A DNA stretch of 64,000 nt from CAVSKL01 sp963728475 [NCBI: Candidatus Eiseniibacteriota bacterium] (GTDB lineage: Bacteria; Eisenbacteria; RBG-16-71-46; JABDJR01): positions 124,001 through 188,000 of the forward strand of contig CAVSKL010000002.1 of assembly GCA_963728475.1 (NCBI GenBank), given 5' to 3'. The translations under genes and the position numbers were made by a program. The notes under the pieces are model-generated. The model did no database searches. It was not told where the DNA came from and worked only from the letters and a program-made list of their open reading frames with translations. This document shows positions 24,932-33,519 of the stretch, piece after piece (the first letter of the stretch is position 1; the number at the start of each line of letters is the position of its first letter).

Positions 24932-27123
24932 CGCGTGCGCCCGGGACCGTCCGGGGGGGGCAACCCTCCGCGGGCCATGGGAAGCGAGCGCGGCCGCACC
25001 CCGCACGCCTTGAAGATCGCCGCCCCGATCGCCGGGGCCACCGCCGCCATCGGCGTCTCGCCCGCGCCGAACGAGGGCTGGTCCCTGCGGTCGAGCAGCA
25101 CCACCTCGATCGGAGGCACGTCGCTGAACCTCGGCACCCGGTACTCCGACAGGCGGGGGTTGCGGACGCCGCCGCCGTCGAAATCGATCGCCTCGAACAG
25201 CGCCCCCCCGATCCCCTGGATGAACGCGCCCACGATCTGGTTCCTGAGCCCGTCGGGGTTCACCACCGCGCCGCAGTCGTAGGCGGTCAGCGCGCGCACC
25301 AGCTTCACCCCGCCCCCGGCGCGGTCCACCGAGACCTCGGCGCAGGTGGCGACATAGCCTCCCTTCTCGCACCCGCCCGCGATCCCCATCCCGTGCCCCC
25401 CCGGGAGCGCGCCGCCCCACCCGAACCGCTCCGCCGCGGCCTGGAAGACCTCGGCCAGCCGGGGGTCGTCGATGTTGCGGAGGCGCAGTTCCAGGGGATC
25501 CAGGCCGGCGACTTCCGCCAGCTCGTCCACGTGCATCTCCCGGGCGAAGTGGTTGGCGGGGGCGGCCAGCCCGCGATAGGAGCCCTGGCGGAGCGGGGCG
25601 TCGCTGGGGTGGAACTCGACCCGCTGGTGGGGGATCGCGTACCAGGGACGGATCGCCGCCGAGCCCGCGTTGTAGTTGTCGCAGGTCCAGGCGGTGATCC
25701 GCCCTCCCGCGTCCACTCCCGCCTCGAGGTCGATCACCCCCGCCGGCCGGAAGTAGCCCCAGCGGAATTCCTCCTCCCGCGACCACGCCAGCTTCACCGG
25801 CCGCCCCGCCCCGCGGGCCAGCCTCGCCGCCTCCACCGCGCATTCGCCGGTGTGCTTCCCTCCGTAGCCGGAGCCGGTGTCGGGAACGATCACGCGCACC
25901 CGCCCGGGGTCCAGGCCGAACGTCTGGGCGAGCTGGTCCCGCACCGCGAACGGCCGCTGGGTGCCGGTCCATACCGTGAGGGCGGGGGAGCGCTCACCGT
26001 CGTCCGACCACTCCGCCACCGCCGCCCGGGGCTCGAGCGGGACGTGCGCGATGTAGGCCGTGGTATAGGTCCGCGCCAGCCGGTGGGCCGCTCCGGCCAG
26101 GGCCGCCGCCGGGTCGCCGGTCAGGTGGGGCGGCACCTCCATCCACCGCTCGCGGCCGCCCTCGGGGGGGCGGTGGCGCCGCAGGTGGTCGTACACCGTC
26201 CCCGAGTCGGGCTGCCCGCCCGGGGCGGGGGTCCACATCGCCTGCACCGAGGCCAGCGCCCGGGCCGCGGCGGCGAGGCTCGGCCCCACCACCCCCAGGA
26301 AATCGCCGTCCCGCACCACCGTCACCCCGGAATCGGACTCCGCCGCGGAGGCGTCCACCGCCTTCAGCGCCGCCCCCGGAGATGCCGGACGAAGCACCTT
26401 GCCGTAGACCATGCCCGGCCGTCGCAGGTCCGAGACGTAGCGATGCCGCCCGGTGACCAGGTCCCGCGCTCCCGCCCGGGGCGCCGGGGTTCCCGCCACC
26501 GTCCACTCCGCCGCCGGGGTCGGCGCCGCGTCCTCGCGCACGATCTCGGTGTGCGCCCGCCCGGCGGCGAGGTCCCCGTACCCCACCGAACGTCCACTCG
26601 CGCGGTCGGTCACCCGGCCTCCGGCCGCAGAGAGCGAGGCGCGGTCCGCGCCCCAGCGATCCGCCGCCGTCGCGATCAGAATGCCGCGGGCGGCCGCGCC
26701 CAGCCGCCGCAGCCGGGTCCCCGCATCGGGGGTGGAGCGGCTCCCGAAGGTGCCCAGATCGAACGGCGTCCACCGGGTGTCTCCCATGATCAGGGCCACC
26801 GACTCCAGCGGCGCCCCCAGCTCCTCGGCCAGCTCCTGGGCGAGCGAGGTCCGGATGCCTTGGCCGAACTCCACCTTGCCGGTGGCCGCGGTCACCGCGC
26901 CGTCGGGACCGATCCGGAGCCACGCCCCGGCCTCCTCGGGTCCCGGCTCCCCGTCCGAGGCGGCGGCGAAGGGGTTCGCACTCACCAGCACCACCACCAG
27001 CCCCCCCGGCGCGAGCCCCAGGATCTCTCCGCGGGCGGCCGCCTTTCCGCCCGCCCGCAACGTGATCTCGCGCGGCTCCACGCGGTCCGGCTCGAGGCCT
27101 CCGGCCCTCTTCCCCCCGCTCAT
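24928..27123 (-). CDS. Molybdopterin-binding hydroxylase large subunit (isoquinoline 1-oxidoreductase beta-like)
   Basis: Catalytic subunit of 731 residues in the xanthine dehydrogenase superfamily, IorB-like branch, oxidising an N-heterocycle or aldehyde with water as oxygen donor. Landmarks are GKVEFGQGIRTSLAQELAEE for the cofactor-binding start, the internal segment PDTGSGYGGKHTGECAVEAA, PLRQGSYRGLAAPANHFARE with the conserved Arg, and FGAGETPMAAVAPAIGAAI near the C-terminus with the catalytic Glu (GAGE). Its ATG overlaps the small-subunit stop by one base (TGATG). There is no FAD-binding third subunit, as expected for IorAB-type two-subunit enzymes that pass electrons to a cytochrome. No Tat signal is visible. 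Substrate unknown. Confidence 0.9.
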   Translation of the reverse strand: MSGGKRAGGLEPDRVEPREITLRAGGKAAARGEILGLAPGGLVVVLVSANPFAAASDGEPGPEEAGAWLRIGPDGAVTAATGKVEFGQGIRTSLAQELAEELGAPLESVALIMGDTRWTPFDLGTFGSRSTPDAGTRLRRLGAAARGILIATAADRWGADRASLSAAGGRVTDRASGRSVGYGDLAAGRAHTEIVREDAAPTPAAEWTVAGTPAPRAGARDLVTGRHRYVSDLRRPGMVYGKVLRPASPGAALKAVDASAAESDSGVTVVRDGDFLGVVGPSLAAAARALASVQAMWTPAPGGQPDSGTVYDHLRRHRPPEGGRERWMEVPPHLTGDPAAALAGAAHRLARTYTTAYIAHVPLEPRAAVAEWSDDGERSPALTVWTGTQRPFAVRDQLAQTFGLDPGRVRVIVPDTGSGYGGKHTGECAVEAARLARGAGRPVKLAWSREEEFRWGYFRPAGVIDLEAGVDAGGRITAWTCDNYNAGSAAIRPWYAIPHQRVEFHPSDAPLRQGSYRGLAAPANHFAREMHVDELAEVAGLDPLELRLRNIDDPRLAEVFQAAAERFGWGGALPGGHGMGIAGGCEKGGYVATCAEVSVDRAGGGVKLVRALTAYDCGAVVNPDGLRNQIVGAFIQGIGGALFEAIDFDGGGVRNPRLSEYRVPRFSDVPPIEVVLLDRRDQPSFGAGETPMAAVAPAIGAAIFKACGVRPRSLPMARGGLPPPDGPGRTR

Positions 27124-27602
27124 CAACCGCCTCCCGCCGGTCCGGCGGGGACCGCGGCCGCCCGGAGCACCGCGGCCACGATGCGGGGATGGGTGCCGCA
27201 GCGGCAGATGTTCCCCTCCAGGGCGCGGGCGGCCTCCTCCGCGGTGGGGGAGGGGTTGGCGGACAGAAACGCCGCTCCGGCCAGGATCATGCCCGGCGTG
27301 CAGTAGCCGCACTGGGCCGCTCCTTCGTCCAGGAACGCCTGCTGGAGCGGGTGGAGCCGGCCGTGCTCCTCCAGGCCCTCGATGGTGGTGACCGAGGCTC
27401 CCGCCACCGCCGACACCGGGGTCCGGCACGCGTGCACCGCGCGCCCGTCCACCAGCACCGTGCAGGCGCCGCACTCCCCCTCGCCGCATCCGTACTTGGC
27501 CCCGGTGAGATCGAGCTCCTCCCGGAGCACCCCGAGCAGGGTCCGCGCCGGGTCCACGTCCAACGAGTGCCGCCCGCCGTTCACGTTGAGTTCCATGCGC
27601 AC
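27123..27602 (-). CDS. (2Fe-2S)-binding small subunit of the molybdenum hydroxylase
   Basis: Electron-transfer subunit of 159 residues (IorA/CoxS-like). The N-terminal ferredoxin cluster motif is GCGEGECGACTVLVDG with a later Cys in VHACRTP. The C-terminal cluster uses AQCGYCTPGMI and GNICRCGTHPRI. All eight cluster cysteines are present, so both [2Fe-2S] centres should form. It lies directly upstream of, and coupled to, the large subunit. Confidence 0.95.
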   Translation of the reverse strand: MRMELNVNGGRHSLDVDPARTLLGVLREELDLTGAKYGCGEGECGACTVLVDGRAVHACRTPVSAVAGASVTTIEGLEEHGRLHPLQQAFLDEGAAQCGYCTPGMILAGAAFLSANPSPTAEEAARALEGNICRCGTHPRIVAAVLRAAAVPAGPAGGG

Positions 27603-27768
27603 GATCGGATCCTGTTCCGGTTGGGGTGGCCGGCCGGGAGCGGTCGGGCCGGCGTCTGCCGGGCGGTGGGGCCGGGCCCTCCGGGGAAAACGACGCCGGC
27701 CTCGAGGAATTCACGGTAGACCCGGCCGCCGGCCACTGTCCAGGCCGCCCCCCGGAGCGTGTCGGAAG

Positions 27769-27797
27769 TTGAATGGACCCCGGAATCGGACTAGACT
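27769..27797 (+). promoter_or_regulatory. Candidate promoter of the sigma-kinase-CHAT operon
   Basis: TTGAAT (27769-27774), a 17-base spacer and TAGACT (27792-27797) lie 118 bases before the ECF sigma start, in an otherwise empty 312-base gap (27603-27914). The sequence looks like a housekeeping promoter rather than an ECF GAAC/CGTC site. I see no obvious autoregulatory element. Confidence 0.55.
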
Positions 27798-27914
27798 TGT
27801 CTCGATTATTGCCTTCAAGCTCTTACCCCCGTTCGGGGCGCCGGGGCCGCCGGCCGGCTTCCGGGGAGACGTCGTGCAGAATCAGGACGGTTCGTCCAAC
27901 GGCTCTCGACTGCC

Positions 27915-28505
27915 ATGAGCCCGCAACCCGGCCGGCCCGCGGACGGCCTCGTGGTCACCAGCGAGCTTCTCCTCCGGGCCAAGGAAGGGGACCGGGCCTC
28001 GCTGGAGGCCCTCATGTCCCGGTATCTCCCCCGGCTGGAGCGCTGGGCGAGCGGTCGGCTCCCCGCCTATGCCCGGTCGCTCTTCGACACCAGCGACCTC
28101 GTCCAGGAAACCCTTCTCCGGGCTCTGGAGAAGCTCGACGGGATCGAGGTGCGGGGGCCGGGTGGATTCCAGGCCTACGTTCGCCGCGCCGTGCTCAACC
28201 GTATAACGGATCAGGTGCGCTGGGCCCGGCGGCGGCCGGGACCCCAAGGCGTATCCGAACGTCAAGAGGCGCGCGGATCGTCGCCCCTCGAGAACGCCAT
28301 CGGTTCCGAGACCCTGGTGCGGTACGAGCGCGCGCTGGAACGGCTGGACGAGGAGGAACGGCGCCTGCTCCATCTCCGCATCGAGCTGGCGTTCGACTAC
28401 GACGAGATCGCCGCCATGACCGGCCGGCCCAGCCGTGACGCCGCGCGGATGGCGGTGCAGCGTGCGCTGCGCAAGCTGGCGGAGGTGATGGGACATGGGC
28501 GGTGA
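27915..28505 (+). CDS. ECF-type RNA polymerase sigma factor
   Basis: Sigma-70 family protein of 196 residues. Region 2 spans about 25-95, with FDTSDLVQETLLRALEKLD corresponding to the DLVQETFLR core-binding motif. Region 4 spans about 135-192, with EERRLLHLRIELAFDYDEIA and the helix-turn-helix that follows. No anti-sigma gene is adjacent. Instead the last 11 bases overlap a Ser/Thr kinase gene in another frame, and kinase control of the sigma factor is plausible. Sigma factors linked to kinases in this way are common in Planctomycetes and related soil bacteria. Confidence 0.93.
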   Translation: MSPQPGRPADGLVVTSELLLRAKEGDRASLEALMSRYLPRLERWASGRLPAYARSLFDTSDLVQETLLRALEKLDGIEVRGPGGFQAYVRRAVLNRITDQVRWARRRPGPQGVSERQEARGSSPLENAIGSETLVRYERALERLDEEERRLLHLRIELAFDYDEIAAMTGRPSRDAARMAVQRALRKLAEVMGHGR

Positions 28506-30255
28506 CGACCGGCTGAACGACCTGGCGGGGTCGGTCTCCGACGGGCGCTCGGTGGACTGGGACGGGGCGGAGTCACGGGCCGAGAACGCCGAGGAACGGG
28601 CCGAGATCCTCGCGCTTCGGGACGTGGCCCGGATCGCCGAGTTCAACCGGACCTGGCAGGAAGGTGAGTCCGGACCGGGGGGGGAGCCCGGCGCCGTTCC
28701 CAGGGGCGGACCGCTCGAGGCCTGGGGCGCCCTGTCGCTGCTGGAGCGGGTGGGGGCCGGCGCCACCGGAGAGGTTTGGCGCGCCTGGGACGCCGACCTC
28801 CAGCGCGAGGTCGCGCTCAAGTTCCTGCACGCCGGGGAGGACGGGCTCGCCTCCGGAGCCGGGTCCCCGCTGGTGAGGGAGGCGCGGGCACTGGCCAGGA
28901 TCCGCCACCCCGGGGTGGTGACGGTGTACGGCGTTGCCGAACACGGCGGCCGGACCGGCCTCTGGATGGAATTCCTGCACGGGGCCACGCTGGAGGAGGA
29001 GATCGACCGCCGGGGCGCGCTCGATCCGGGCGAGGTCCTGCGCATCGGCCTCCGGCTGAGCGAGGCGCTGGCCGCGGTGGAGGTGGCGGGGCTCGTTCAC
29101 CGCGATCTCAAGCCCGCCAACGTGGTGCTGTCCTCCGACGGGCGCGTGGTGCTCACCGACTTCGGCCTGGGCCGGCGCCGCGGTCTGGCCGATGCCGATC
29201 TCCGGCGCGCTTCGGGAACCCCGATCTTCATGTCGCCGGAAGTCCTGGCGGGGGAGCCCGCCACCCCGCGCTCCGACCTCTACGCCCTCGGCGTCACCCT
29301 GCGGTGGGCGTTGACCGGCCGGCCGCCCTTCGGCGTGCGCACCCTGGAGGAGCTCAAGGCCCGGGCCGCCGCCGGACCGGAGACGGCGCTGGCCGCCGAA
29401 CGCCCCGATGCCCCCGCCTCCCTCGTGGAGGCGGTGGAGCGGGCCATGGCCCCGGATCCCGGAAGGCGCTTCGGGAGCGCGGCCGAGATGGCCTCGGTTC
29501 TGGGCGAGGCGGCCGCCGGATCCTTCTCCCGCCCCTCCCGCCGGTGGCCGTGGGTGGCCGGGCTGGCCGCGCTCCTGGTGGTGGCGGCCGGAGTCCGGTG
29601 GCGCGAGCCCCTCTTCCACCCGCGGCCGGGCGCCCCGGTCGACTACGACGCCCCCCGGGTGGATTTCGTCCCCCCCGCCGGCGCGGACTACCGGGTGGAG
29701 GCGTCCTTGGTGGAGCGGACCGGCGGTTCCTTCCACCCCCTCGCCCCCGGAGACCGGGTCGGGCCCGGCGACGAGCTCTCGCTCCGCTTCCACGCCAGCC
29801 GGCCGCTCTGGGTCTACGTGATGAACGAGGACGAGCAGGGCGAGACCTACCTGCTCTTCCCCCAGCCCCTCTTCGACCTCCGCAACCCGGTCCCCGCCGA
29901 CTCCGTGGCCGTGCTCCCCGGATCCATCGGCGGGCGGGAGAACGCCTGGACGGTGACCAGCCGCGGCGGGCGCGAGCACTTCCTGGTGGTGGCGAGTCCG
30001 CAACCGGTGGCCGAGATCGAGGCCGAACTCGGCAAGCTCCCTGCGGCCGTCCCCGGCCGCCCCGTCCGGTACGCGCCGGTGGCCTCGGGGACGGTGGAGC
30101 GGCTCCGGGGGGTGGGCGGCGTCACCGCGCTCCCCGCGGACGCGTCCGCCCGGGGAACCGATCTCTTCGACCGGTTCGAGAGCCTCGCCGGTTTCGAGAC
30201 GGTGGCCCGGGGAGTGTGGGTGCGTCAGATCACCCTGGAGAACCCGCTCCAATGA
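28495..30255 (+). CDS. Membrane Ser/Thr protein kinase with DUF4384-like extracytoplasmic domain
   Basis: Protein of 586 residues. An acidic N-terminal region of about 75 residues precedes a Hanks-type kinase domain (about 80-335): a Gly-rich loop GAGATGEVW, the VALKF lysine, LVHRDLKPANVV and TDFGLG, so it should be active. A single membrane helix (WVAGLAALLVVAAGVRW, about 347-365) links to an outside domain. Phrases such as LWVYVMNEDEQGETYLLFPQ and REHFLVVASPQP are typical of DUF4384. Its start overlaps the sigma gene by 11 bases and its stop overlaps the CHAT gene start (ATGA), so the three are one translational unit. It probably passes an envelope signal to the sigma factor or the CHAT protein. 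Confidence 0.9.
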   Translation: MGGDDRLNDLAGSVSDGRSVDWDGAESRAENAEERAEILALRDVARIAEFNRTWQEGESGPGGEPGAVPRGGPLEAWGALSLLERVGAGATGEVWRAWDADLQREVALKFLHAGEDGLASGAGSPLVREARALARIRHPGVVTVYGVAEHGGRTGLWMEFLHGATLEEEIDRRGALDPGEVLRIGLRLSEALAAVEVAGLVHRDLKPANVVLSSDGRVVLTDFGLGRRRGLADADLRRASGTPIFMSPEVLAGEPATPRSDLYALGVTLRWALTGRPPFGVRTLEELKARAAAGPETALAAERPDAPASLVEAVERAMAPDPGRRFGSAAEMASVLGEAAAGSFSRPSRRWPWVAGLAALLVVAAGVRWREPLFHPRPGAPVDYDAPRVDFVPPAGADYRVEASLVERTGGSFHPLAPGDRVGPGDELSLRFHASRPLWVYVMNEDEQGETYLLFPQPLFDLRNPVPADSVAVLPGSIGGRENAWTVTSRGGREHFLVVASPQPVAEIEAELGKLPAAVPGRPVRYAPVASGTVERLRGVGGVTALPADASARGTDLFDRFESLAGFETVARGVWVRQITLENPLQ

Positions 30256-33200
30256 CACGACGCCCGGCGGCGGCCCTCCTCGCGGTCCTGGCGCTCTGGC
30301 CCGTTCTCGCCTCCGCCGCGCCCCCGCGCCCCCCCTCCGAGGCCCCGGCCGCCCTTCTGGAACGCGCCCGCGCCGCCGCCGCCGCCCACCGGGGCGCGGA
30401 GGTGGAAAGCCTTGCGGTGGAGGCCAAGACCCTGCTCGAGTCCGAGGCGCACCCGGACACCGTCCTCCTGGCCCGGGCCCTGGGCGAGATCTGCCACGCC
30501 CGGAACCTAGAGCGGATCTTCTCCGACTCGGTCGGAGTCCACGCCGGCGCCCGGAGCATCGAGCTTCTCGACGCTTGCGGTTCCGCCCCCGACACCCTGC
30601 GGTTCGTGGTGCGCAGGAACCTGGGGTGGACTTACTCGCAGGTGGGGCGGTCCGAAGACGGAATCGCGCAGTACCGGGCCGCCCGCGCGCTGGCCCGCCG
30701 CCATCCGGAGTGGGGGGGGACCCCGATCACCGTGGTCCTCTACAACCTGGGCACCGCGTTCGCGAACGTCGGGGCCTGCGACTCCGCGCTGGCCGTGTTC
30801 CGGGAGTCGCTGGCGGGGCGGAAGCGGATCGGCATGCCCCGGGACGTGCTGCCCGGCGAGATCCTGGCCGGGATGGGAATGGTCTTCGAACAGCAGGGGA
30901 GGGACGACGAGGCGGAGCAGGCCTTTCTCGCCTCCATCCGTTCGGACGAGGATCAGCTCGGGCCCGGCAACGGCTACTTGATCGGCCCCCTCACCCGGGC
31001 CGGAGACTTCGAGTTCCGCCGCGGCGACTACGCGTCCTCGATCGACTTCAACCGGCGCGCGCTCCGGCTCTATGCCCCGCTCGTTCCCCCCGGCGACACC
31101 AACCTTCTCCTCATCCGGTGCGCGGTGGCGCAGGCGCTGGAGCAGCTCGGCGAGGCCGGGGGGGCGCGCCTGATCTACGAGGAGGCGCTCCCGACTCTGG
31201 AGACGCGCCTCGGCCGCCGGCACCGGGACTGCCTCGCGGGCTGGCTGAGCCTGGCGTCCGCCTGCCGGAAGCTGGGCGACCGGGGGGCCGCGGACGGGGC
31301 GTACCGCCAAGTCGAGGCGGCGTTCGCGGCGGATACGTCGCTGGAGGAGGCGGGTCCCCTGGCGGTGGCGTTGGCCGGCCGCGCGAGCCTTCAGATGGAA
31401 GAAGGCGATCCGGATTCGGCGCTGGCCCTGGCCGCCCGGGCGCTGGCGGTGAACGACGCCTCCGGGGCGCCGGAAGTCCGGGCCACCCTGGAGGCGCTCT
31501 GTACCGCGCTTTCCGTTCACTCCGGACGCGGGGACTGGGCCGCCGCCGACTCCGATGACGCGCATCTCGGGCGGGTGCTCGCCCGGATCGCTCCTCCCGG
31601 GGACGACGCCGTCGATCAGGTGTGGATCACCCGCAGCGAGTCCGCGGAGCGGCGGGGCCGCCCCGCCGAGGCGGTGGCAGCGGCGGTGGAGGGGGCGCGG
31701 CGGAGCCGGGAACGCCTGGTGCAGAATGTCCGCGCCCTTTCCGACCGGCAGGCGCTGGGCCTGGCCGGTAGCCTCTCGGGCCCCCTCGACCGGCTCCTGG
31801 AGGTGGCAGTGGGCTCCGATTCCACCTCGGTGCGCCGGGCCTGGGACGAGGTGGTCCGGGTCCGGGGCCTGGTGCGGGCGGAGGTCGCCGCGCGCCGCCC
31901 GCCCGAGAGCGCCCGCGCCGACACCAGCCTTGCCCGCGCCTACGCGAACTGGGTGCGGGCGGAACGGAACCTCGCCCGGTTCGAGGTGAGGGCCGCGGTC
32001 TCCGCGCGGGGCGAGGCCGCCGAGTCCACCCTCACCGCGCTTCGCGCCGAGGTGGACGAGACCGGCCGTCTCCTGGGCCGGGACTTGAGCGGCGCGGCAC
32101 TCCCGGACCCCTCCGTGGTGGGGCTCGATTCCGTCCTCACCGGTCTCCGCCCCGGGAGCGCCCTGGTTGCCTTCGTGACGGCGCCGGTCCCCGGAGGCGG
32201 CCGCCACCTGGTGGCGTTCCTCGCCAAAGGCCGCTCCCCCGCGGTCCGTTCCCTGGACCTCGGCGGGGTGGACGAACTGGCGGCGCTGGTAAGACGCTGG
32301 CGGGCCGCGCTCGGCGAGCCGGACCCCGAACGGCGTTCCGAGGAGGCGTGCCGCCGCGCCGGAGAGGCCGTGCGTGCGCGCATCTGGGATCCGGTCGCGC
32401 GCGCGGCGCCGGACGTGCGGGTCGCCTACATCGTTCCCGAGGCCCCGGTCGACGGCCTGCCCTGGGGCGCCCTCCCCACCGCGGGCGGCCGGTACCTGGT
32501 GGAGTCGGGGCCCGAAATCCACGAGTTGGAAGCGGAGCGGGACCTGCTCCCCGCCGCCGGCCCCTCCCTCGGGCGCGGGCTCCTGGCGGTGGGGGACGTG
32601 AACTTCGCGCGCGAGGCCGCCGACTCCCTGGTCGTCTCCGCCGCCTCCCGCTCGTTCCGGGGGGGGCCGTCCGGCTGCGGAGGCGACGCGCTTCGCGACC
32701 TCCCGCCCCTTCCCGGAACCGGCGATGAGATCCGCGGAGTGGCGGCGGTGTGGTCCCGCGACCCCCGCGCCTCCGGCCCCGCCCTCCTCCTCGACGGCGA
32801 TCGCGCCTCCGAGGCCGCGTTCAAACAATTCGCGCCCGGCCGCGAGGTCCTCCACCTGGCCACCCACGGGATCGCTCTCGCCGACACCTGCGAGCCCGAG
32901 GGCGCCGGATCCCGCGGCGTGGGGGGAGTGGCGCCGGTCTCCTCCGCCGGCGCCGCGCCCCCGTCGGCCGCTTCCTCCGAGCCCCGTCCCGCCTCGCCCT
33001 GGCTGGGAAGGTACGTGCTGCTGGCCCTGGCCGGCGCCGACCGGGCGTTCGACCACCCCGGGGACGAGAACGAGGGGCTCCTCACCGCGGAGGAGGTGAC
33101 CACCCTCGATCTCCGCGGGGTGGACTGGGTGGTGCTTTCGGCGTGCCGGTCGGCGGAGGGCGAGGTCTGGAGCCGCGAGGGGGTGCTGGGGATGCAGCGC

Positions 33201-33425
33201 GCGTTCCGGCTGGCCGGGGCGCGGACGGTGATCGCCAGCCGGTGGTCGGTGGACGACGCCTCCACCTCGGAATGGATGCAGGCGCTCTATGCCGCCCGCG
33301 CGGAAGGGCGCGACGCCGCCGGGTCGGTCTCCGAGGCGGAGCGGACGGTGCTGGCGGCGAGGCGGCGCTCCGGCCGCTCCACCCATCCCTTCTACTGGGC
33401 CGCGTTCAACGCGGACGGGGAGTGA
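30252..33425 (+). CDS. Exported TPR-CHAT domain protein (caspase-like fold)
   Basis: Protein of 1057 residues. A signal peptide (MTRRPAAALLAVLALWPVLA, then SAAPP) is followed by about ten TPR-like helical repeats (about 30-500) and a helical linker. A C-terminal CHAT domain spans about 690-1055. The caspase-type dyad is visible: H872 in LHLATHG and C965 in VVLSACRSAEGE. The C-terminus, ARTVIASRWSVDDAST and THPFYWAAFNADG, matches the CHAT consensus. CHAT proteases act in bacterial programmed death and signalling; TPR repeats usually bind the trigger. Secretion plus coupling to a membrane kinase and ECF sigma is unusual for a cytoplasmic death effector. An envelope-stress protease role is inferred. 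Confidence 0.9.
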   Translation: MTRRPAAALLAVLALWPVLASAAPPRPPSEAPAALLERARAAAAAHRGAEVESLAVEAKTLLESEAHPDTVLLARALGEICHARNLERIFSDSVGVHAGARSIELLDACGSAPDTLRFVVRRNLGWTYSQVGRSEDGIAQYRAARALARRHPEWGGTPITVVLYNLGTAFANVGACDSALAVFRESLAGRKRIGMPRDVLPGEILAGMGMVFEQQGRDDEAEQAFLASIRSDEDQLGPGNGYLIGPLTRAGDFEFRRGDYASSIDFNRRALRLYAPLVPPGDTNLLLIRCAVAQALEQLGEAGGARLIYEEALPTLETRLGRRHRDCLAGWLSLASACRKLGDRGAADGAYRQVEAAFAADTSLEEAGPLAVALAGRASLQMEEGDPDSALALAARALAVNDASGAPEVRATLEALCTALSVHSGRGDWAAADSDDAHLGRVLARIAPPGDDAVDQVWITRSESAERRGRPAEAVAAAVEGARRSRERLVQNVRALSDRQALGLAGSLSGPLDRLLEVAVGSDSTSVRRAWDEVVRVRGLVRAEVAARRPPESARADTSLARAYANWVRAERNLARFEVRAAVSARGEAAESTLTALRAEVDETGRLLGRDLSGAALPDPSVVGLDSVLTGLRPGSALVAFVTAPVPGGGRHLVAFLAKGRSPAVRSLDLGGVDELAALVRRWRAALGEPDPERRSEEACRRAGEAVRARIWDPVARAAPDVRVAYIVPEAPVDGLPWGALPTAGGRYLVESGPEIHELEAERDLLPAAGPSLGRGLLAVGDVNFAREAADSLVVSAASRSFRGGPSGCGGDALRDLPPLPGTGDEIRGVAAVWSRDPRASGPALLLDGDRASEAAFKQFAPGREVLHLATHGIALADTCEPEGAGSRGVGGVAPVSSAGAAPPSAASSEPRPASPWLGRYVLLALAGADRAFDHPGDENEGLLTAEEVTTLDLRGVDWVVLSACRSAEGEVWSREGVLGMQRAFRLAGARTVIASRWSVDDASTSEWMQALYAARAEGRDAAGSVSEAERTVLAARRRSGRSTHPFYWAAFNADGE

Positions 33426-33519
33426 CCGCCGCCCCGGACGGCGGCGCCAGGTAGACCCGCGCCTCCCCACCGCGACCGGGCGGCCGAACACCGGGCCTAG
33501 GGAAGTCCCGGTCCCCCGG

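Noticed and set aside
27915-33425. Anti-phage defence system
   Set aside because: CHAT plus kinase could suggest defence, but the CHAT protein has a signal peptide and the kinase has an outer DUF4384-like domain, which fits envelope signalling better. No nuclease, reverse transcriptase or other defence gene is adjacent.
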